Source of the DNA: Micromonospora eburnea
GTDB lineage: Bacteria; Actinomycetota; Actinomycetes; Mycobacteriales; Micromonosporaceae
Reading direction: 5' to 3'
Length of the DNA stretch: 64,000 nt
Assembly: GCF_900090225.1 (NCBI RefSeq)
Contig: NZ_FMHY01000002.1
Coordinates: 3,410,001 to 3,474,000, forward strand
Part shown: positions 53,014-61,687 of the stretch, piece after piece
How positions within the stretch are numbered: the stretch's first letter is position 1
Layout: every line of letters begins with the position of its first letter
Translations under genes and position numbers: made by a program
The notes under the pieces: generated by a model
Told to the model about the DNA's origin: nothing
The model's input: the letters and a program-made list of their open reading frames with translations, nothing else
The model's database searches: none

Positions 53014-53355
53014 TCAGGCGCGGCCGCGGCGGGTGCGGACCTCCTGGAGCCGCTCGGCGAGGATGTCCTCCAGCTCGGCGATGGACCGCCGCTCCAGCAG
53101 CATGTCCCAGTGGGTACGCGGTGGCTTGGCCTTCTTCTGCTCCGGCTCGCTGCCGTCGACCAGCCGGGCGACGCTGCCGTCGAACTTGCACTCCCAGGTC
53201 GTCGGGACCTCGGCGTCGACGGCGAACGGCACCTCGAACTGGTGTCCCTTGGCGCAGAGGTACTCGCGGGTCTGGCGCGGCGCGAGCTCCGTGTTGCGGT
53301 CGGATTCGTAGCTGACCGCGCCCAGGCGGCTTCCGCGCAGCATGCGCTCGCCCAT
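53014..53355 (-). CDS. rbpA: RNA polymerase-binding protein RbpA
   Basis: 113 residues from the ATG at 53355 (GAGGGGAAG upstream). It begins MGERMLRGSRLGAVSYESDRN and carries the zinc-bound core with CAKGHQFEVPF and WECKFDG, then the basic linker and sigma-interaction domain (KPPRTHWDMLLERRSIAELEDILAERLQ). RbpA binds the principal sigma factor and RNA polymerase and stabilises the open complex; it is restricted to Actinobacteria. A sigma-R-like promoter lies upstream. Confidence 0.97.
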   Translation of the reverse strand: MGERMLRGSRLGAVSYESDRNTELAPRQTREYLCAKGHQFEVPFAVDAEVPTTWECKFDGSVARLVDGSEPEQKKAKPPRTHWDMLLERRSIAELEDILAERLQEVRTRRGRA

Positions 53356-53396
53356 GATCGACTTCCCCTCGTTGGTGGTGCTGGTCTTCTCGGTGT

Positions 53397-53424
53397 AACG
53401 GTCCGTCCCCGTCGGGCCATTCCC
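53397..53424 (-). promoter_or_regulatory. Sigma-R-type promoter upstream of rbpA
   Basis: On the minus strand GGGAAT is followed, 18 nt after its T, by CGTT. This matches the GGAAT-N18-GTT type recognised by the thiol-stress ECF factor SigR, and rbpA is a known SigR target in Streptomyces coelicolor. The predicted leader is about 35 nt. Confidence 0.65.
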
Positions 53425-53580
53425 GGCCCACGCGGGCAGGGTCCGCGCGGGTCGGAACCCTGCAAGGGTAGCGGGCCATGTCAGGCAACCCGGCGGGGTC
53501 TGCCCCGGGCCGGGTCGAATGGGTGGAGTGTTTCGGCTGTCACCGGGGATGTTAACCGTCACGGTGTGCCGGAGGTGACG

Positions 53581-55062
53581 ATGACCAGTGACGTGCCGGT
53601 CGGGGGCCGACCACCCGCCGGGAAGACCTTCTTCGGTCATCCGCGGGCGCTGTCGACCCTGTTCCTCACCGAGATGTGGGAGCGGTTCAGCTTCTACGGC
53701 ATGCGGGCCATCCTCGTCCTCTACCTGACCGCGGCCGTCGCCGACGACGGGCTGGCCATCGGGCAGTCGACCGCCAACGCCGTCTACGGCACCTACAACG
53801 CCATGGTGTATCTGATGGCGTTGCCCGGCGGCTGGGTCGCCGACCGGCTCATCGGCGCCCGGCGCAGCGTGCTGTGGGGTGGCGTGGTCATCGCCGCCGG
53901 TCACTACGTGATGGCGGTGCCGACCCGGTGGAGCGTGTTCGCCGGCATGACCCTGATCGTGGCCGGCACCGGGCTGCTCAAACCCAACATCTCCACCATG
54001 GTCGGCGACCTGTACGACCGCGACTCGCCGCGCCGCGACGCCGGCTTCTCGATCTTCTACATGGGCATCAACCTGGGCGGGTTCATCGCCCCGCTGGTCA
54101 CCGGCTTCCTCGGCGAAAAGATCAACTGGCATCTCGGGTTCGGTGCCGCCGCGATCGGCATGACCTTCGGTGTGATCCAGTACGTCCTCGGCCGGCGGAA
54201 CCTGGGCGAGGCCGGCGCGCGGCCCGCCGACCCGCTGCTCGGGGCGGACCGGCGGCGGGCGCTGACCCGCATCGGCGTGGTCGTCGTGGTGGCGCTGGCG
54301 GTCCTCGCCGCGCTCGCCCTGACCGGGCTGTTCACCGTCAACACGGTGGTGAACCTGCTCACCGTGGTCACCGTCCTGGTGGCCGTCGGCTACTTCGCCC
54401 GGATCCTCACCGATCGGGAGATCAGCACCACCGAGCGCAGCCGGATGAAGGCGTACCTGTGGTTGTTCGTCTTCGCCGCCGCGTTCTGGTTGATCTACGA
54501 CCAGGCCGGGTCGGTGCTGAACATCTTCGCCGCCGACAAGACCGACCGGGCCGTGTTCGACTTCACCTTCCCGGCGTCCTGGCTGCAGTCGGTCAACCCG
54601 ATCCTGATCATCATCGGGGCCCCGCTGGCCGCCTGGGTGTGGCTGAAACTCGGTCACCGGGTGTCCACCCCGATGAAGTTCGCCGTCGGCCTGATCCTCA
54701 ACGGCCTGTCGTTCGTGCTGATGGCCGCCGCCGCGCAGGCCGCCGTCGGGGGCGCGCTGGTCTCCCCGTGGTGGCTGGTCGCGGTGTACGCCATCCAGGT
54801 CGCCGGTGAGCTGTCACTGAGCCCGGTGGGTCTGTCGGCCACCACGAAGCTGGCCCCGGTCAAGTACGCCAGCCAGATGATGGGCCTGTGGTTCCTGGCC
54901 ACCGCCGTCGGCGACGCGATCGGCGGCCAGGTGGCCCGGCTGGCCGGGACCTGGTCGGAGGCGACCTACTTCCTCACCTTCGGGTTGGCGTCGGTGGTGC
55001 TGGGGCTGAGCGCGGTGATGTTCACCCGGCACATCCGGGCGCTGATGGCCGGCATCCACTGA
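53581..55062 (+). CDS. POT/PTR family proton-dependent oligopeptide transporter
   Basis: 493 residues, about 14 helices. The PTR2 signatures are TEMWERFSFYGMRAILVLYLT near residue 30 (the ExxERFxYY-like proton site) and GFSIFYMGINLGGFIAPLVTGFLGE. It imports di- and tripeptides with protons. GGAGGTGACG directly precedes the ATG. The gene is divergent from rbpA and convergent with a PNPOx-family gene, with only 10 nt between stops. Confidence 0.95.
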   Translation: MTSDVPVGGRPPAGKTFFGHPRALSTLFLTEMWERFSFYGMRAILVLYLTAAVADDGLAIGQSTANAVYGTYNAMVYLMALPGGWVADRLIGARRSVLWGGVVIAAGHYVMAVPTRWSVFAGMTLIVAGTGLLKPNISTMVGDLYDRDSPRRDAGFSIFYMGINLGGFIAPLVTGFLGEKINWHLGFGAAAIGMTFGVIQYVLGRRNLGEAGARPADPLLGADRRRALTRIGVVVVVALAVLAALALTGLFTVNTVVNLLTVVTVLVAVGYFARILTDREISTTERSRMKAYLWLFVFAAAFWLIYDQAGSVLNIFAADKTDRAVFDFTFPASWLQSVNPILIIIGAPLAAWVWLKLGHRVSTPMKFAVGLILNGLSFVLMAAAAQAAVGGALVSPWWLVAVYAIQVAGELSLSPVGLSATTKLAPVKYASQMMGLWFLATAVGDAIGGQVARLAGTWSEATYFLTFGLASVVLGLSAVMFTRHIRALMAGIH

Positions 55063-55072
55063 CCGGCGGCGG

Positions 55073-55663
55073 TCACCTCGCGGGGGTGGGCGGCAGCGGC
55101 AGCGGCAGGCCGGGCAGCCCGTCGATGCTGGTGGCCACGTGCTCCTTGCCGGCGAAGTACGCGCTGAGCGAGGCGTCGTCCTCCCGGGCGAACCGCCTGC
55201 CGTGCAGGTCTCGGTCGGCGTCGTAGGTCATCAGCGGCACGGCGTACCCGCAGGTGTCGCGGATCAGCCCGGCGCGGACCACGATGATCGCCCGCAGCCC
55301 GTGCGTGGTGGTGTCGATGTCGGGGAAGTGGCGCAGCAGGTCCGCCCACCGGGGATCGTCGCGGAACACCGGCTCGCCGTGCCCGTGTACCCGAACGATG
55401 TTCGGCGGGCCGGAGAACGCGCACCACATCAGCGTGATGCGGCCGTTCTCCCGCAGGTGGGCGATGGTCTCGGCGTTGCTGCCGGCGAAGTCCAGGTAGG
55501 CGAGGGTGTGCCCGTCGAGCACCGCGAGGCAGCCGCGCAGGCCCTTGGGGGAGAGGTTGACCGTGCCGTCGCCGGCGAGCGGGGCGGTAGCGGTGAAGAA
55601 CATCGGCTGCGCCTCGATGAACGTTCGCAGCCGGCCGTCGATGCTTTCGTACGTCTTTCCCAC
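55073..55663 (-). CDS. Pyridoxamine 5'-phosphate oxidase family protein
   Basis: 196 residues. The split-barrel flavin or F420-binding fold is indicated by FIEAQPMFFTATAPLAGDGTVNLSPKG, LAYLDFAGSNAETIAHLRENGRITLMWCAFSGPPNIVRVHGHGEPV. This PNPOx-like subgroup is usually annotated without a substrate. The GTG start follows an AATGAT box by 6 nt and could be leaderless. No partner gene is evident. Confidence 0.9.
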   Translation of the reverse strand: MGKTYESIDGRLRTFIEAQPMFFTATAPLAGDGTVNLSPKGLRGCLAVLDGHTLAYLDFAGSNAETIAHLRENGRITLMWCAFSGPPNIVRVHGHGEPVFRDDPRWADLLRHFPDIDTTTHGLRAIIVVRAGLIRDTCGYAVPLMTYDADRDLHGRRFAREDDASLSAYFAGKEHVATSIDGLPGLPLPLPPTPAR

Positions 55664-55723
55664 GCCCGCATCATTGCCGCCGTCGGGGTTGTTCCGCTGC
55701 CCCGTTCCCAGCCCGTGGCCGGG

Positions 55724-56884
55724 TCAGGTGCCCCGGGAGCCGAGCCGGGCCAGGGCGCTGGCCAGGTCGCTGACCTGGTCGGCGAGCTGCCCCGCCCGGC
55801 TCTGGGCCGCGTCGCGGTCGGCCTCGGCGGCGACCAGCCGTGCGGTCAGCTCGGCCAGTCGGGCCTCGGCGGCAACGCCGGCCTCCCGCACGATCGCCAG
55901 CTCGGCGGCGAGGGCGTCCCGCTCGCCGACCCGGGCCGTCAGTTCGTCCCGTGCCGCCGTGGCCGCCGCGAGGGCTTCCGTCCGGGCCGTCTCGGCCCGC
56001 TCCCGGGCGGTCCGCGCCTCCTGTTCGGCCCGCCGCGCGTCGGCGGCCTCCGCCCGGGCCTGTTCGGTCCGCGAGTGGGCCGTCTCGGACTCCGCGCGGG
56101 CCCGTTGGGCCTCCGCCTGGGCCGCCTCGGCCTCGGTCCGCGCCCGCTGGGCGTCGGCCCGAAGCCGGTCGGCCCGCTCCATCGCCTCGCCGGCCGACCG
56201 GGCGGCCCGTGCGGCGTCGCCACGGGCGGTGTCCCGCTCGGTGGTCAGGTCGGCCACCCGGCGCCGCTCGGCGTCGAGTTCCGCCCGCACGGTACGCAGC
56301 TCGTGGCGGGCGGCGTCGCGGTCCCGCTCGGCCTGCACCCGTAGCGCCTGCGCGGCGCTGGCCTCCCCGCGTGCCTCGTCCCGGGCCGCCTCGGCGCGCT
56401 CGGCCCGCTCGGCGGCGCGGGCGGCCTCGGCCTCGGCCCGGCCGGTGAGTTCCCGGGCCGCGTCCCGCTCGGCCAGCGCCGCCTGTGCCTCCTGCCGGGC
56501 CCGGGCCGCGGTCGCGGCGGCGTCCTCGGCGTCGCGGCGGGCCTCGTCCCGTTCGGTGTGCGCGGCGGCCGCCTGCGTGGCCGCCTCGGCGCGGACCTGC
56601 GCGAGTTGCCGCTCCACCCCGGCGGGGGACAGCTCGGCGTGCAGCGCCTCGGTGAGCGTCTCGACGATCTGGTCGAGCCGGTCCACCGCCTCCCACGTCC
56701 GGGCCACCTGGCCGGGCAGACCGGGGGCGTTGCGGTGCCGCATCCGAGTGTTGCGGGAGGCGCGCTGGCAGGCCCCGTCGTTGTCCCGACAGTAGCGGAA
56801 GGGCCGGCCGGCGCCGACACGTTGCGGCACCTCCCGTCCACAGTGGGCGCAGGGGCGGGTCTCGGGGGCGGGTTGGGCGTCCAT
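55724..56884 (-). CDS. Long coiled-coil protein with N-terminal Cys4 knuckle
   Basis: 386 residues. The first 45 residues hold a probable zinc knuckle (C12, C15, C32, C39; RPCAHCGREVPQ and FRYCRDNDGACQR). After a short linker (WEAVDRLDQIVETLTEALHAEL) residues ~90-370 are an almost uninterrupted Ala/Glu/Arg coiled coil. The pattern recurs in actinobacterial proteins of unknown function, sometimes annotated as chromosome segregation-like. A DNA-binding head with a rod-like tail is a reasonable guess, not a demonstrated role. The stop lies 58 nt after the PNPOx gene start. Third positions are almost all G or C, so other frames look open but are shadows. Confidence 0.8.
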   Translation of the reverse strand: MDAQPAPETRPCAHCGREVPQRVGAGRPFRYCRDNDGACQRASRNTRMRHRNAPGLPGQVARTWEAVDRLDQIVETLTEALHAELSPAGVERQLAQVRAEAATQAAAAHTERDEARRDAEDAAATAARARQEAQAALAERDAARELTGRAEAEAARAAERAERAEAARDEARGEASAAQALRVQAERDRDAARHELRTVRAELDAERRRVADLTTERDTARGDAARAARSAGEAMERADRLRADAQRARTEAEAAQAEAQRARAESETAHSRTEQARAEAADARRAEQEARTARERAETARTEALAAATAARDELTARVGERDALAAELAIVREAGVAAEARLAELTARLVAAEADRDAAQSRAGQLADQVSDLASALARLGSRGT

Positions 56885-56896
56885 CGGGGGCGAAGT

Positions 56897-58240
56897 CTAG
56901 TGGCCGGTTCCCGGGTCGGCGCGGGCCACACGGTCCAGGGTGTAGCGGCGTTGCAGCAGCACCGCGACCGCCATCATGGCGGCGGGCAGCAGGCCGAAGC
57001 CGTACCGGATGGCCGCGAGGGCGGCCGGCGACTGGGTCAGCGTCTCCCCTGCCGAGGAGGCGACGAAGCCACCGGCGGCCAGGCAGAGGGCGTACGCGTA
57101 GGGGCCGAGCGCCCCGCCGGTCGCCTCGGTGGCCGTCCACACGCCGGTGTACGTGCCGGCGCGGGTGGCCCCGGCGGCGCGGATCACGTCGGGGAGCATC
57201 GAGAAGGGCAGCAGTTGCAGGGCGGCGAACGCCACCCCGAGCACCGCCACCACCGCGACCAGGACAGGCAGGCCGACCGGCCGGCCGACGGCCAGCACCA
57301 GCGCGCCGACCGCGAACGTGGACTGCGCGGCCAGCAGCGCCCGCTGCTTGCCGAACCGGCGGGCCACGGCCAGCCACGCCGGGGTGACCAGCAGCGCGGG
57401 CGCGAGGAACGCGGCCACCAGCACGGTGGTGAGCTTCGGGCGGCCCAGCTCGTACTGGGCGTAGTAGGGCACCCCGGCGAGAACCAGGTGGGTGGTGGTG
57501 GACATGGCCAGATAGGCGGCGACCAGCCAGCGGAACTGCCGGTCGCGCAGGCTCTCCGCGAGGGCCCGCCAGCCGCCCGCCTCCGGTGCCGCCGGCCCGG
57601 CCGCCGCCTGCCGCAACCGGTCGATTCCGGCGATCCCGACCAGCATCGCGACCAGCATCCCGACGCCGAGCAGCGCCGCCATCCGCAGGTAGCCGCCACG
57701 GGTGGGGGTGTCGCCGCCGGTCAGCAGCGGCGCCAGCAGCCCGGACAGCAGGATCCCGACGGTGAGGACCACCATCCGGAAGGCCATCAGCCGGGTGCGT
57801 TCGTGATAGCCGATCCGCAGGTCCGCCGGAGTGGCCAGATAGGGCACCTGGTATGCGGCGAACAGCAGGTTACCGGCGATGAACAGCAGCGCCACCCAGG
57901 CCGCGGCGGCGCCACCGGTGAGTCCGCCGGGCACCGCGAAGAGCGCGGCGAAGGCCAGCGGGAGGACACAGCCGGCCAGCAGCAGCCGGCGGCGGTGCCC
58001 CCGGCGGGCCTGCTCGACGTCGCTGCGGTGGCCGATCCACGGATGCAGCAGCACGTCGGCGATCTTCGGCAGCAGCAGGGTCAGCCCGGCCAGCCACGGG
58101 GCGACGGCGAGCACGTCGGTGAGGAAGTAGAGCAGCAGCAACCCGGGCACGGTGAGCCAGACGCCCATGCCGAGCGAGCCGGTGGCGAAGCCGAGCAGGG
58201 GGGCCCGTCGCAGGGCGACGTCGTGGTCGAGCCCGGTCAT
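56897..58240 (-). CDS. MFS transporter (GPH/MFS_2-type)
   Basis: 447 residues from the ATG at 58240 (GGGAGG 8 nt upstream), with 12 helices. The motif LTLLLPKIADVLLHPWIGHRSDVEQARRGHRRRLLLAG resembles the DxxxDPxxGxxSD loop of glycoside-pentoside-hexuronide and related MFS_2 carriers. The same motif occurs in exporters of unknown cargo. It is divergent from tetR and shares the operator between them, so it is probably an exporter or importer of the TetR ligand. The 12-nt gap to the coiled-coil gene start suggests those two may be co-transcribed. Confidence 0.9.
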   Translation of the reverse strand: MTGLDHDVALRRAPLLGFATGSLGMGVWLTVPGLLLLYFLTDVLAVAPWLAGLTLLLPKIADVLLHPWIGHRSDVEQARRGHRRRLLLAGCVLPLAFAALFAVPGGLTGGAAAAWVALLFIAGNLLFAAYQVPYLATPADLRIGYHERTRLMAFRMVVLTVGILLSGLLAPLLTGGDTPTRGGYLRMAALLGVGMLVAMLVGIAGIDRLRQAAAGPAAPEAGGWRALAESLRDRQFRWLVAAYLAMSTTTHLVLAGVPYYAQYELGRPKLTTVLVAAFLAPALLVTPAWLAVARRFGKQRALLAAQSTFAVGALVLAVGRPVGLPVLVAVVAVLGVAFAALQLLPFSMLPDVIRAAGATRAGTYTGVWTATEATGGALGPYAYALCLAAGGFVASSAGETLTQSPAALAAIRYGFGLLPAAMMAVAVLLQRRYTLDRVARADPGTGH

Positions 58241-58272
58241 GTTCGCATCCTCCCCGGGCGCGCCGCCCCGCC

Positions 58273-58292
58273 AATCCAACGGAGGATGGATT
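58273..58292. promoter_or_regulatory. TetR operator 1 (MFS/tetR divergent promoter)
   Basis: AATCCA and TGGATT flank 8 nt. Written as AATCCAACG-NNN-GATGGAT it matches operator 2 on the opposite strand at every fixed position. It lies 32 nt upstream of the MFS start and 20 nt upstream of the tetR start. Confidence 0.7.
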
Positions 58293-58312
58293 GTAGGGGG
58301 AACAATGGCGGG

Positions 58313-58963
58313 ATGACCATGCCCCGCCGCCGGCCGGGCCGGCCCCGCCGTGACGACCAGCGACCGACCCGCGACCTCGTCCTCGCCGCCGCCACCGCGC
58401 TCTTCGCCGAACGTGGCTTCGACGCCGTCAGCCTGCGCGACGTCGCGTCCGCCGCCGGCGTCGACGTGGCCACCGTCGCGCACCACACGGGTACGAAGGC
58501 GCAGCTCTACGACGCCTGCTTCGCCCGGGTCTTCGCCGCGGAGCAGGAGGTGCTGGCGGCGGCCGGCGAGCGGGCCCGGGGTGCCCTGGCGGCCGGGCCG
58601 GCCGAGGCGCTGCGAGCCCTGCACGACCTGGTCGACGTCTTCGTGGACTTCCTCGAGGACCGGCCCGAGACCACCGCGTTGTGGCTGCGCCGCTGGCTGG
58701 AGCCGCACCGGCACGGGGAACTCGACCAGCGCTACGCGGCCCCGCTGTACGGGCTGGTCGAGCAGTTGCTCGCCGCCGCGGCCGAGCGTGGGGCGCTGGA
58801 CGAGCCCACCCCGCACATCACGGTGCGCAGCCTGGTCTGGGCCGTGCACGGCCATGTGGTGGCCCTCGCCGCGTCCGGCGGCGCGGGAGCCCGGGAGCGG
58901 CGGGAGTTCCGGGCGTTCGTACACCGCTTCCTCGACGCGCTGTATCCGCCGGCCGCCCCTTGA
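58313..58963 (+). CDS. TetR family transcriptional regulator
   Basis: 216 residues. The HTH is TRDLVLAAATALFAERGFDAVSLRDVASAAGVDVATVAHHTGTKAQLYDACF, followed by an all-helical ligand domain. It starts at ATG 58313 (an ATG two codons later is also possible). The gene lies between the MFS transporter gene, which is divergent, and a flavin monooxygenase gene downstream; both promoters carry the same dyad, so the protein probably represses the transporter, itself and the monooxygenase-SDR genes. Confidence 0.93.
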   Translation: MTMPRRRPGRPRRDDQRPTRDLVLAAATALFAERGFDAVSLRDVASAAGVDVATVAHHTGTKAQLYDACFARVFAAEQEVLAAAGERARGALAAGPAEALRALHDLVDVFVDFLEDRPETTALWLRRWLEPHRHGELDQRYAAPLYGLVEQLLAAAAERGALDEPTPHITVRSLVWAVHGHVVALAASGGAGARERREFRAFVHRFLDALYPPAAP

Positions 58964-58985
58964 CGGCCCGCCGTCCGCTGGGCAT

Positions 58986-59005
58986 TATCCATCGGACGTT
59001 GGATT
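58986..59005. promoter_or_regulatory. TetR operator 2 (monooxygenase promoter)
   Basis: TATCCA and TGGATT flank 8 nt; the complement reads AATCCAACG-TCC-GATGGAT. It lies 12 nt before the start codon and abuts the AAGGAGG ribosome site, so bound repressor would block transcription start. Confidence 0.7.
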
Positions 59006-59017
59006 AAGGAGGCGGGC

Positions 59018-60331
59018 ATGACGGCACGGCCCAGGGTGGCGGTGATCGGCGCCGGGGTGGCCGGGCTGTCCACCCTCAAGGCGCTGCGCGACGCCGGGGT
59101 CCCGGCGGTGGCGTTCGAGTCCGCCGACACCGTCGGCGGACTCTGGGTGTACGGGGCGCCCGGCTCGCCCGCGTACACGACCCTGCACCTGAACACCAGC
59201 AAGGGCCGCACCCAGTTCGCCGACCACCCGATGCCCGCCGACTGGCCCGACTACCCGGGCCACGCCCGCATCGCCAGCTACCTTGCCGACTACGCCGACC
59301 GGTTCGGGCTCCACGAGGACATCCGGCTGCGGCACACCGTCACGCGGGTGGACCGCGCCGCCGACGACACCTGGACGGTGCACGCCACCGGGCCGGACGG
59401 GCCGGTCCGCGTGGACGTCGAGGCGGTGGTGGTCGCCAACGGTCACAACCGGGTGCCGAAGCTGCCCGACGGCTACGCGGGCGAGTGCACCGCAGACCAG
59501 ATGCACAGCCACGACTACCGGGGGCCGGACCAGCTCGCCGGGCGGCGGGTCCTGGTCGTGGGCGGCGGCAACTCCGCGATGGACATTGCCGTCGACGCCT
59601 CGTACGCGGCCACCCGCGCCCTGCTGTCGCTGCGCCGCGGCGTCTGGGTGGTGCCCAAATATCTGCTCGGCCGCCCGTCGGACACGCTCAACGGGGCGCT
59701 GGCCCGCCGGCTGCCCTGGCGGCTGCGGCAGCGGATCAGCCAGACCATGCTCACCGCCACCGTCGGCCCGCCCACCCGGTACGGGCTGCCCGCCCCCACC
59801 CACGGCTTCCTCCAGGACCACCCCACCCTCTCCGACGGGCTGCTGTCCCGGCTCACCCACGGCGACATCGAGGCTCGTCCCGGCATCGCCCGGTTCGCCG
59901 GGAACCGGGTCGAGTTCACCGACGGCCGCGCCGACGAGGTGGACCTGGTGATCTGGTGCACCGGCTACCGGGTGGCGGTGCCGTTCCTCGACCCCGCGCT
60001 GCTCGGCGACGGCGCCGACCGGTTGCCGCTGTACCTGCACGTCTTCCACCTCGACGCTCCCGGCCTGGCGTTCGTCGGGCTGATGCAGTCCACCGGGGCG
60101 GCGTTTCCGCTGGTCGAGGCGCAGGCCCGGCTGGTTGCCGGCCGGCTCGCCGGCACCTGGGCGCCGCCGGACCCGGCGCGGCAGGCCGCCGCCTGCCGCG
60201 CCGAGCTGCGGGCCGCCACCGCCCGGTGGGGGCAGCGCCGCCCGCACCTTCGGGTGGACTTCGACGCGTACCTGGCCGAGCTGGGGCGGGAACTGACCGC
60301 CGGACGCCGCCGGGCGGGGGTGGCACGGTGA
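59018..60331 (+). CDS. Flavin-containing monooxygenase (FMO-like, NAD(P)-binding)
   Basis: 437 residues. The FAD motif is GAGVAGLSTLKAL near residue 12, the NADPH motif GGGNSAMDIAVDA near 187, and the family fingerprint VANGHNRVPKLPDGYAGECTADQMHSHDYRG lies between. LVIWCTGYRVAVPFL is the ATG-type motif near the end. FMOs and Baeyer-Villiger enzymes oxygenate N, S or ketone substrates; the substrate is unknown. AAGGAGG lies 5 nt before the ATG. Its stop overlaps the following SDR start. Confidence 0.93.
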   Translation: MTARPRVAVIGAGVAGLSTLKALRDAGVPAVAFESADTVGGLWVYGAPGSPAYTTLHLNTSKGRTQFADHPMPADWPDYPGHARIASYLADYADRFGLHEDIRLRHTVTRVDRAADDTWTVHATGPDGPVRVDVEAVVVANGHNRVPKLPDGYAGECTADQMHSHDYRGPDQLAGRRVLVVGGGNSAMDIAVDASYAATRALLSLRRGVWVVPKYLLGRPSDTLNGALARRLPWRLRQRISQTMLTATVGPPTRYGLPAPTHGFLQDHPTLSDGLLSRLTHGDIEARPGIARFAGNRVEFTDGRADEVDLVIWCTGYRVAVPFLDPALLGDGADRLPLYLHVFHLDAPGLAFVGLMQSTGAAFPLVEAQARLVAGRLAGTWAPPDPARQAAACRAELRAATARWGQRRPHLRVDFDAYLAELGRELTAGRRRAGVAR

Positions 60332-61152
60332 GCGGGCTGACCGGCCGGCGGGTGCTGGTCACCGGGGCGCGTGGCACCTTCGGCCAGCACCTGTGCGCCG
60401 CGCTCACCGGCGCCGGCGCCCGGGTCGTCGGGCTGGACCTGCACCCGGACGAGGACGGCGACGTGCCGGTGCTCGGCTGCGACCTGACCGACCCGGCGGC
60501 CGTGCCGCCGGCGGTGCGGGCCGCCGTGGACCGGCTCGGCGGGCTGGACCTGCTGGTCAACAACGCCGGCGTCGGTGGCCCCGCGCCCGCCGAGCTGCCC
60601 CCCGACGAGGTGGTCCGGCAGCAGATCGAGGTCAACCTGCTCGCCGCCTGGCGGACCACCGCCGCGGCGTTGCCGGCCCTGGAATCGGCGCGCGGCCGGG
60701 TGGTGTTCGTGGCCAGCCGGATGGCGGTGCTCCCGCTGCCCCTCGCAGCCGCGTACGGGGTGAGCAAGCGGGCCCTGGTGGCGTACGCCGACGCGCTGCG
60801 CCACGAGGTCGGCACCCACGTCGGGGTCAGCGTCGTCTACCCCAGCATGGTCGCCTCACCGATCCACGACAGCACCGCCCAGGCCGGGCTGTCGCTGAAC
60901 GGGGTTTCCCGGCTGGAACCGGTCGAAGGGGTCATCGCGGCGATCCTGCGGGCCGCCACCGCCCGCCGCGCGCCCCGCGACGTCGCCACCACCACCCGGG
61001 GGCGGGTCGAGCTGGCCCTGGCCCGGCACGCGCCCGCCCTCGCCGACCGCCTGGTGCGCCGTACCGTCGCCGGAAGGATCGCCGCCGGTGACCTGGACGA
61101 CGCGCCATTGGCCGCCGGCATGGTACGCCGGCACCGGGGGTCCGGCCGCTAG
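60328..61152 (+). CDS. SDR family oxidoreductase (coupled to the monooxygenase)
   Basis: 274 residues. The cofactor motif is TGARGTFGQHLC near residue 13, NNAGVGG is intact, and the catalytic YxxxK is YGVSK. The GTG start overlaps the FMO stop (GTGA). The two enzymes together suggest sequential oxidation: an alcohol-to-ketone step by the SDR and oxygenation by the monooxygenase, or the reverse; that is inference. Confidence 0.92.
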   Translation: MSGLTGRRVLVTGARGTFGQHLCAALTGAGARVVGLDLHPDEDGDVPVLGCDLTDPAAVPPAVRAAVDRLGGLDLLVNNAGVGGPAPAELPPDEVVRQQIEVNLLAAWRTTAAALPALESARGRVVFVASRMAVLPLPLAAAYGVSKRALVAYADALRHEVGTHVGVSVVYPSMVASPIHDSTAQAGLSLNGVSRLEPVEGVIAAILRAATARRAPRDVATTTRGRVELALARHAPALADRLVRRTVAGRIAAGDLDDAPLAAGMVRRHRGSGR

Positions 61153-61164
61153 GGTGCCGCCATG
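61150..61164 (+). promoter_or_regulatory. Leaderless-type promoter: TAGGGT, 6 nt, ATG
   Basis: TAGGGT begins at the last base of the SDR stop codon and ends 6 nt before the ATG at 61162. No Shine-Dalgarno is present. The NUDIX gene probably has its own transcript. Confidence 0.6.
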
Positions 61165-61671
61165 CCGCTGTCGCCCTACGTCGCCCGGATGCGCCGTCAC
61201 ATCGGATCCGACCTGCTCATGCTCTACGGGGTGAGCGCGGTGGTGACCGACGACGCGGGGCGGCTGCTGCTGGCTCGCCGGGGCGACAACGGCGGCTGGT
61301 CCATCCCGGCCGGTGGGGTCGACCCGGGCGAGCAGCCGGCCGACGCGCTGCTGCGCGAGGTGTACGAGGAGACCGGCGTCAAGGTGGCGATCGAGCGGAT
61401 CGGCGGGGTCGCCACCCACCCGGTCGTCTACCCCAACGGCGACGCCTGCGAGTACCTCAACGTCTGGTTCCACTGCCGGGCGGTGGGCGGAGTGCCCACC
61501 GCCGACGGCGACGAGTCCCTCGCCGTCGACTGGTTCGACCCGGACGACCTGCCCGAGCTGGACGACTGGTCCCGACTGCGGATCTCCACCGCGCTGCGCG
61601 AGGACCGGGCCGCCTGGTACGCCGCCCCGGGCGAGCGCCACCCGGGCCTCACCCAGCCCGACAACCTCTGA
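61162..61671 (+). CDS. NUDIX hydrolase
   Basis: 169 residues. The Nudix box GX5EX7REUXEEXGU is seen as GVDPGEQPADALLREVYEETGVKV near residue 52 (written across the domain). The N-terminal PLSPYVARMRRHIGSDLLMLYGVSAVV is typical of actinobacterial NUDIX proteins acting on nucleoside diphosphate derivatives. The exact substrate is unknown. It is convergent with the LacI gene (16 nt between stops). Confidence 0.93.
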   Translation: MPLSPYVARMRRHIGSDLLMLYGVSAVVTDDAGRLLLARRGDNGGWSIPAGGVDPGEQPADALLREVYEETGVKVAIERIGGVATHPVVYPNGDACEYLNVWFHCRAVGGVPTADGDESLAVDWFDPDDLPELDDWSRLRISTALREDRAAWYAAPGERHPGLTQPDNL

Positions 61672-61687
61672 TCCTCGGCGGCAGGCG

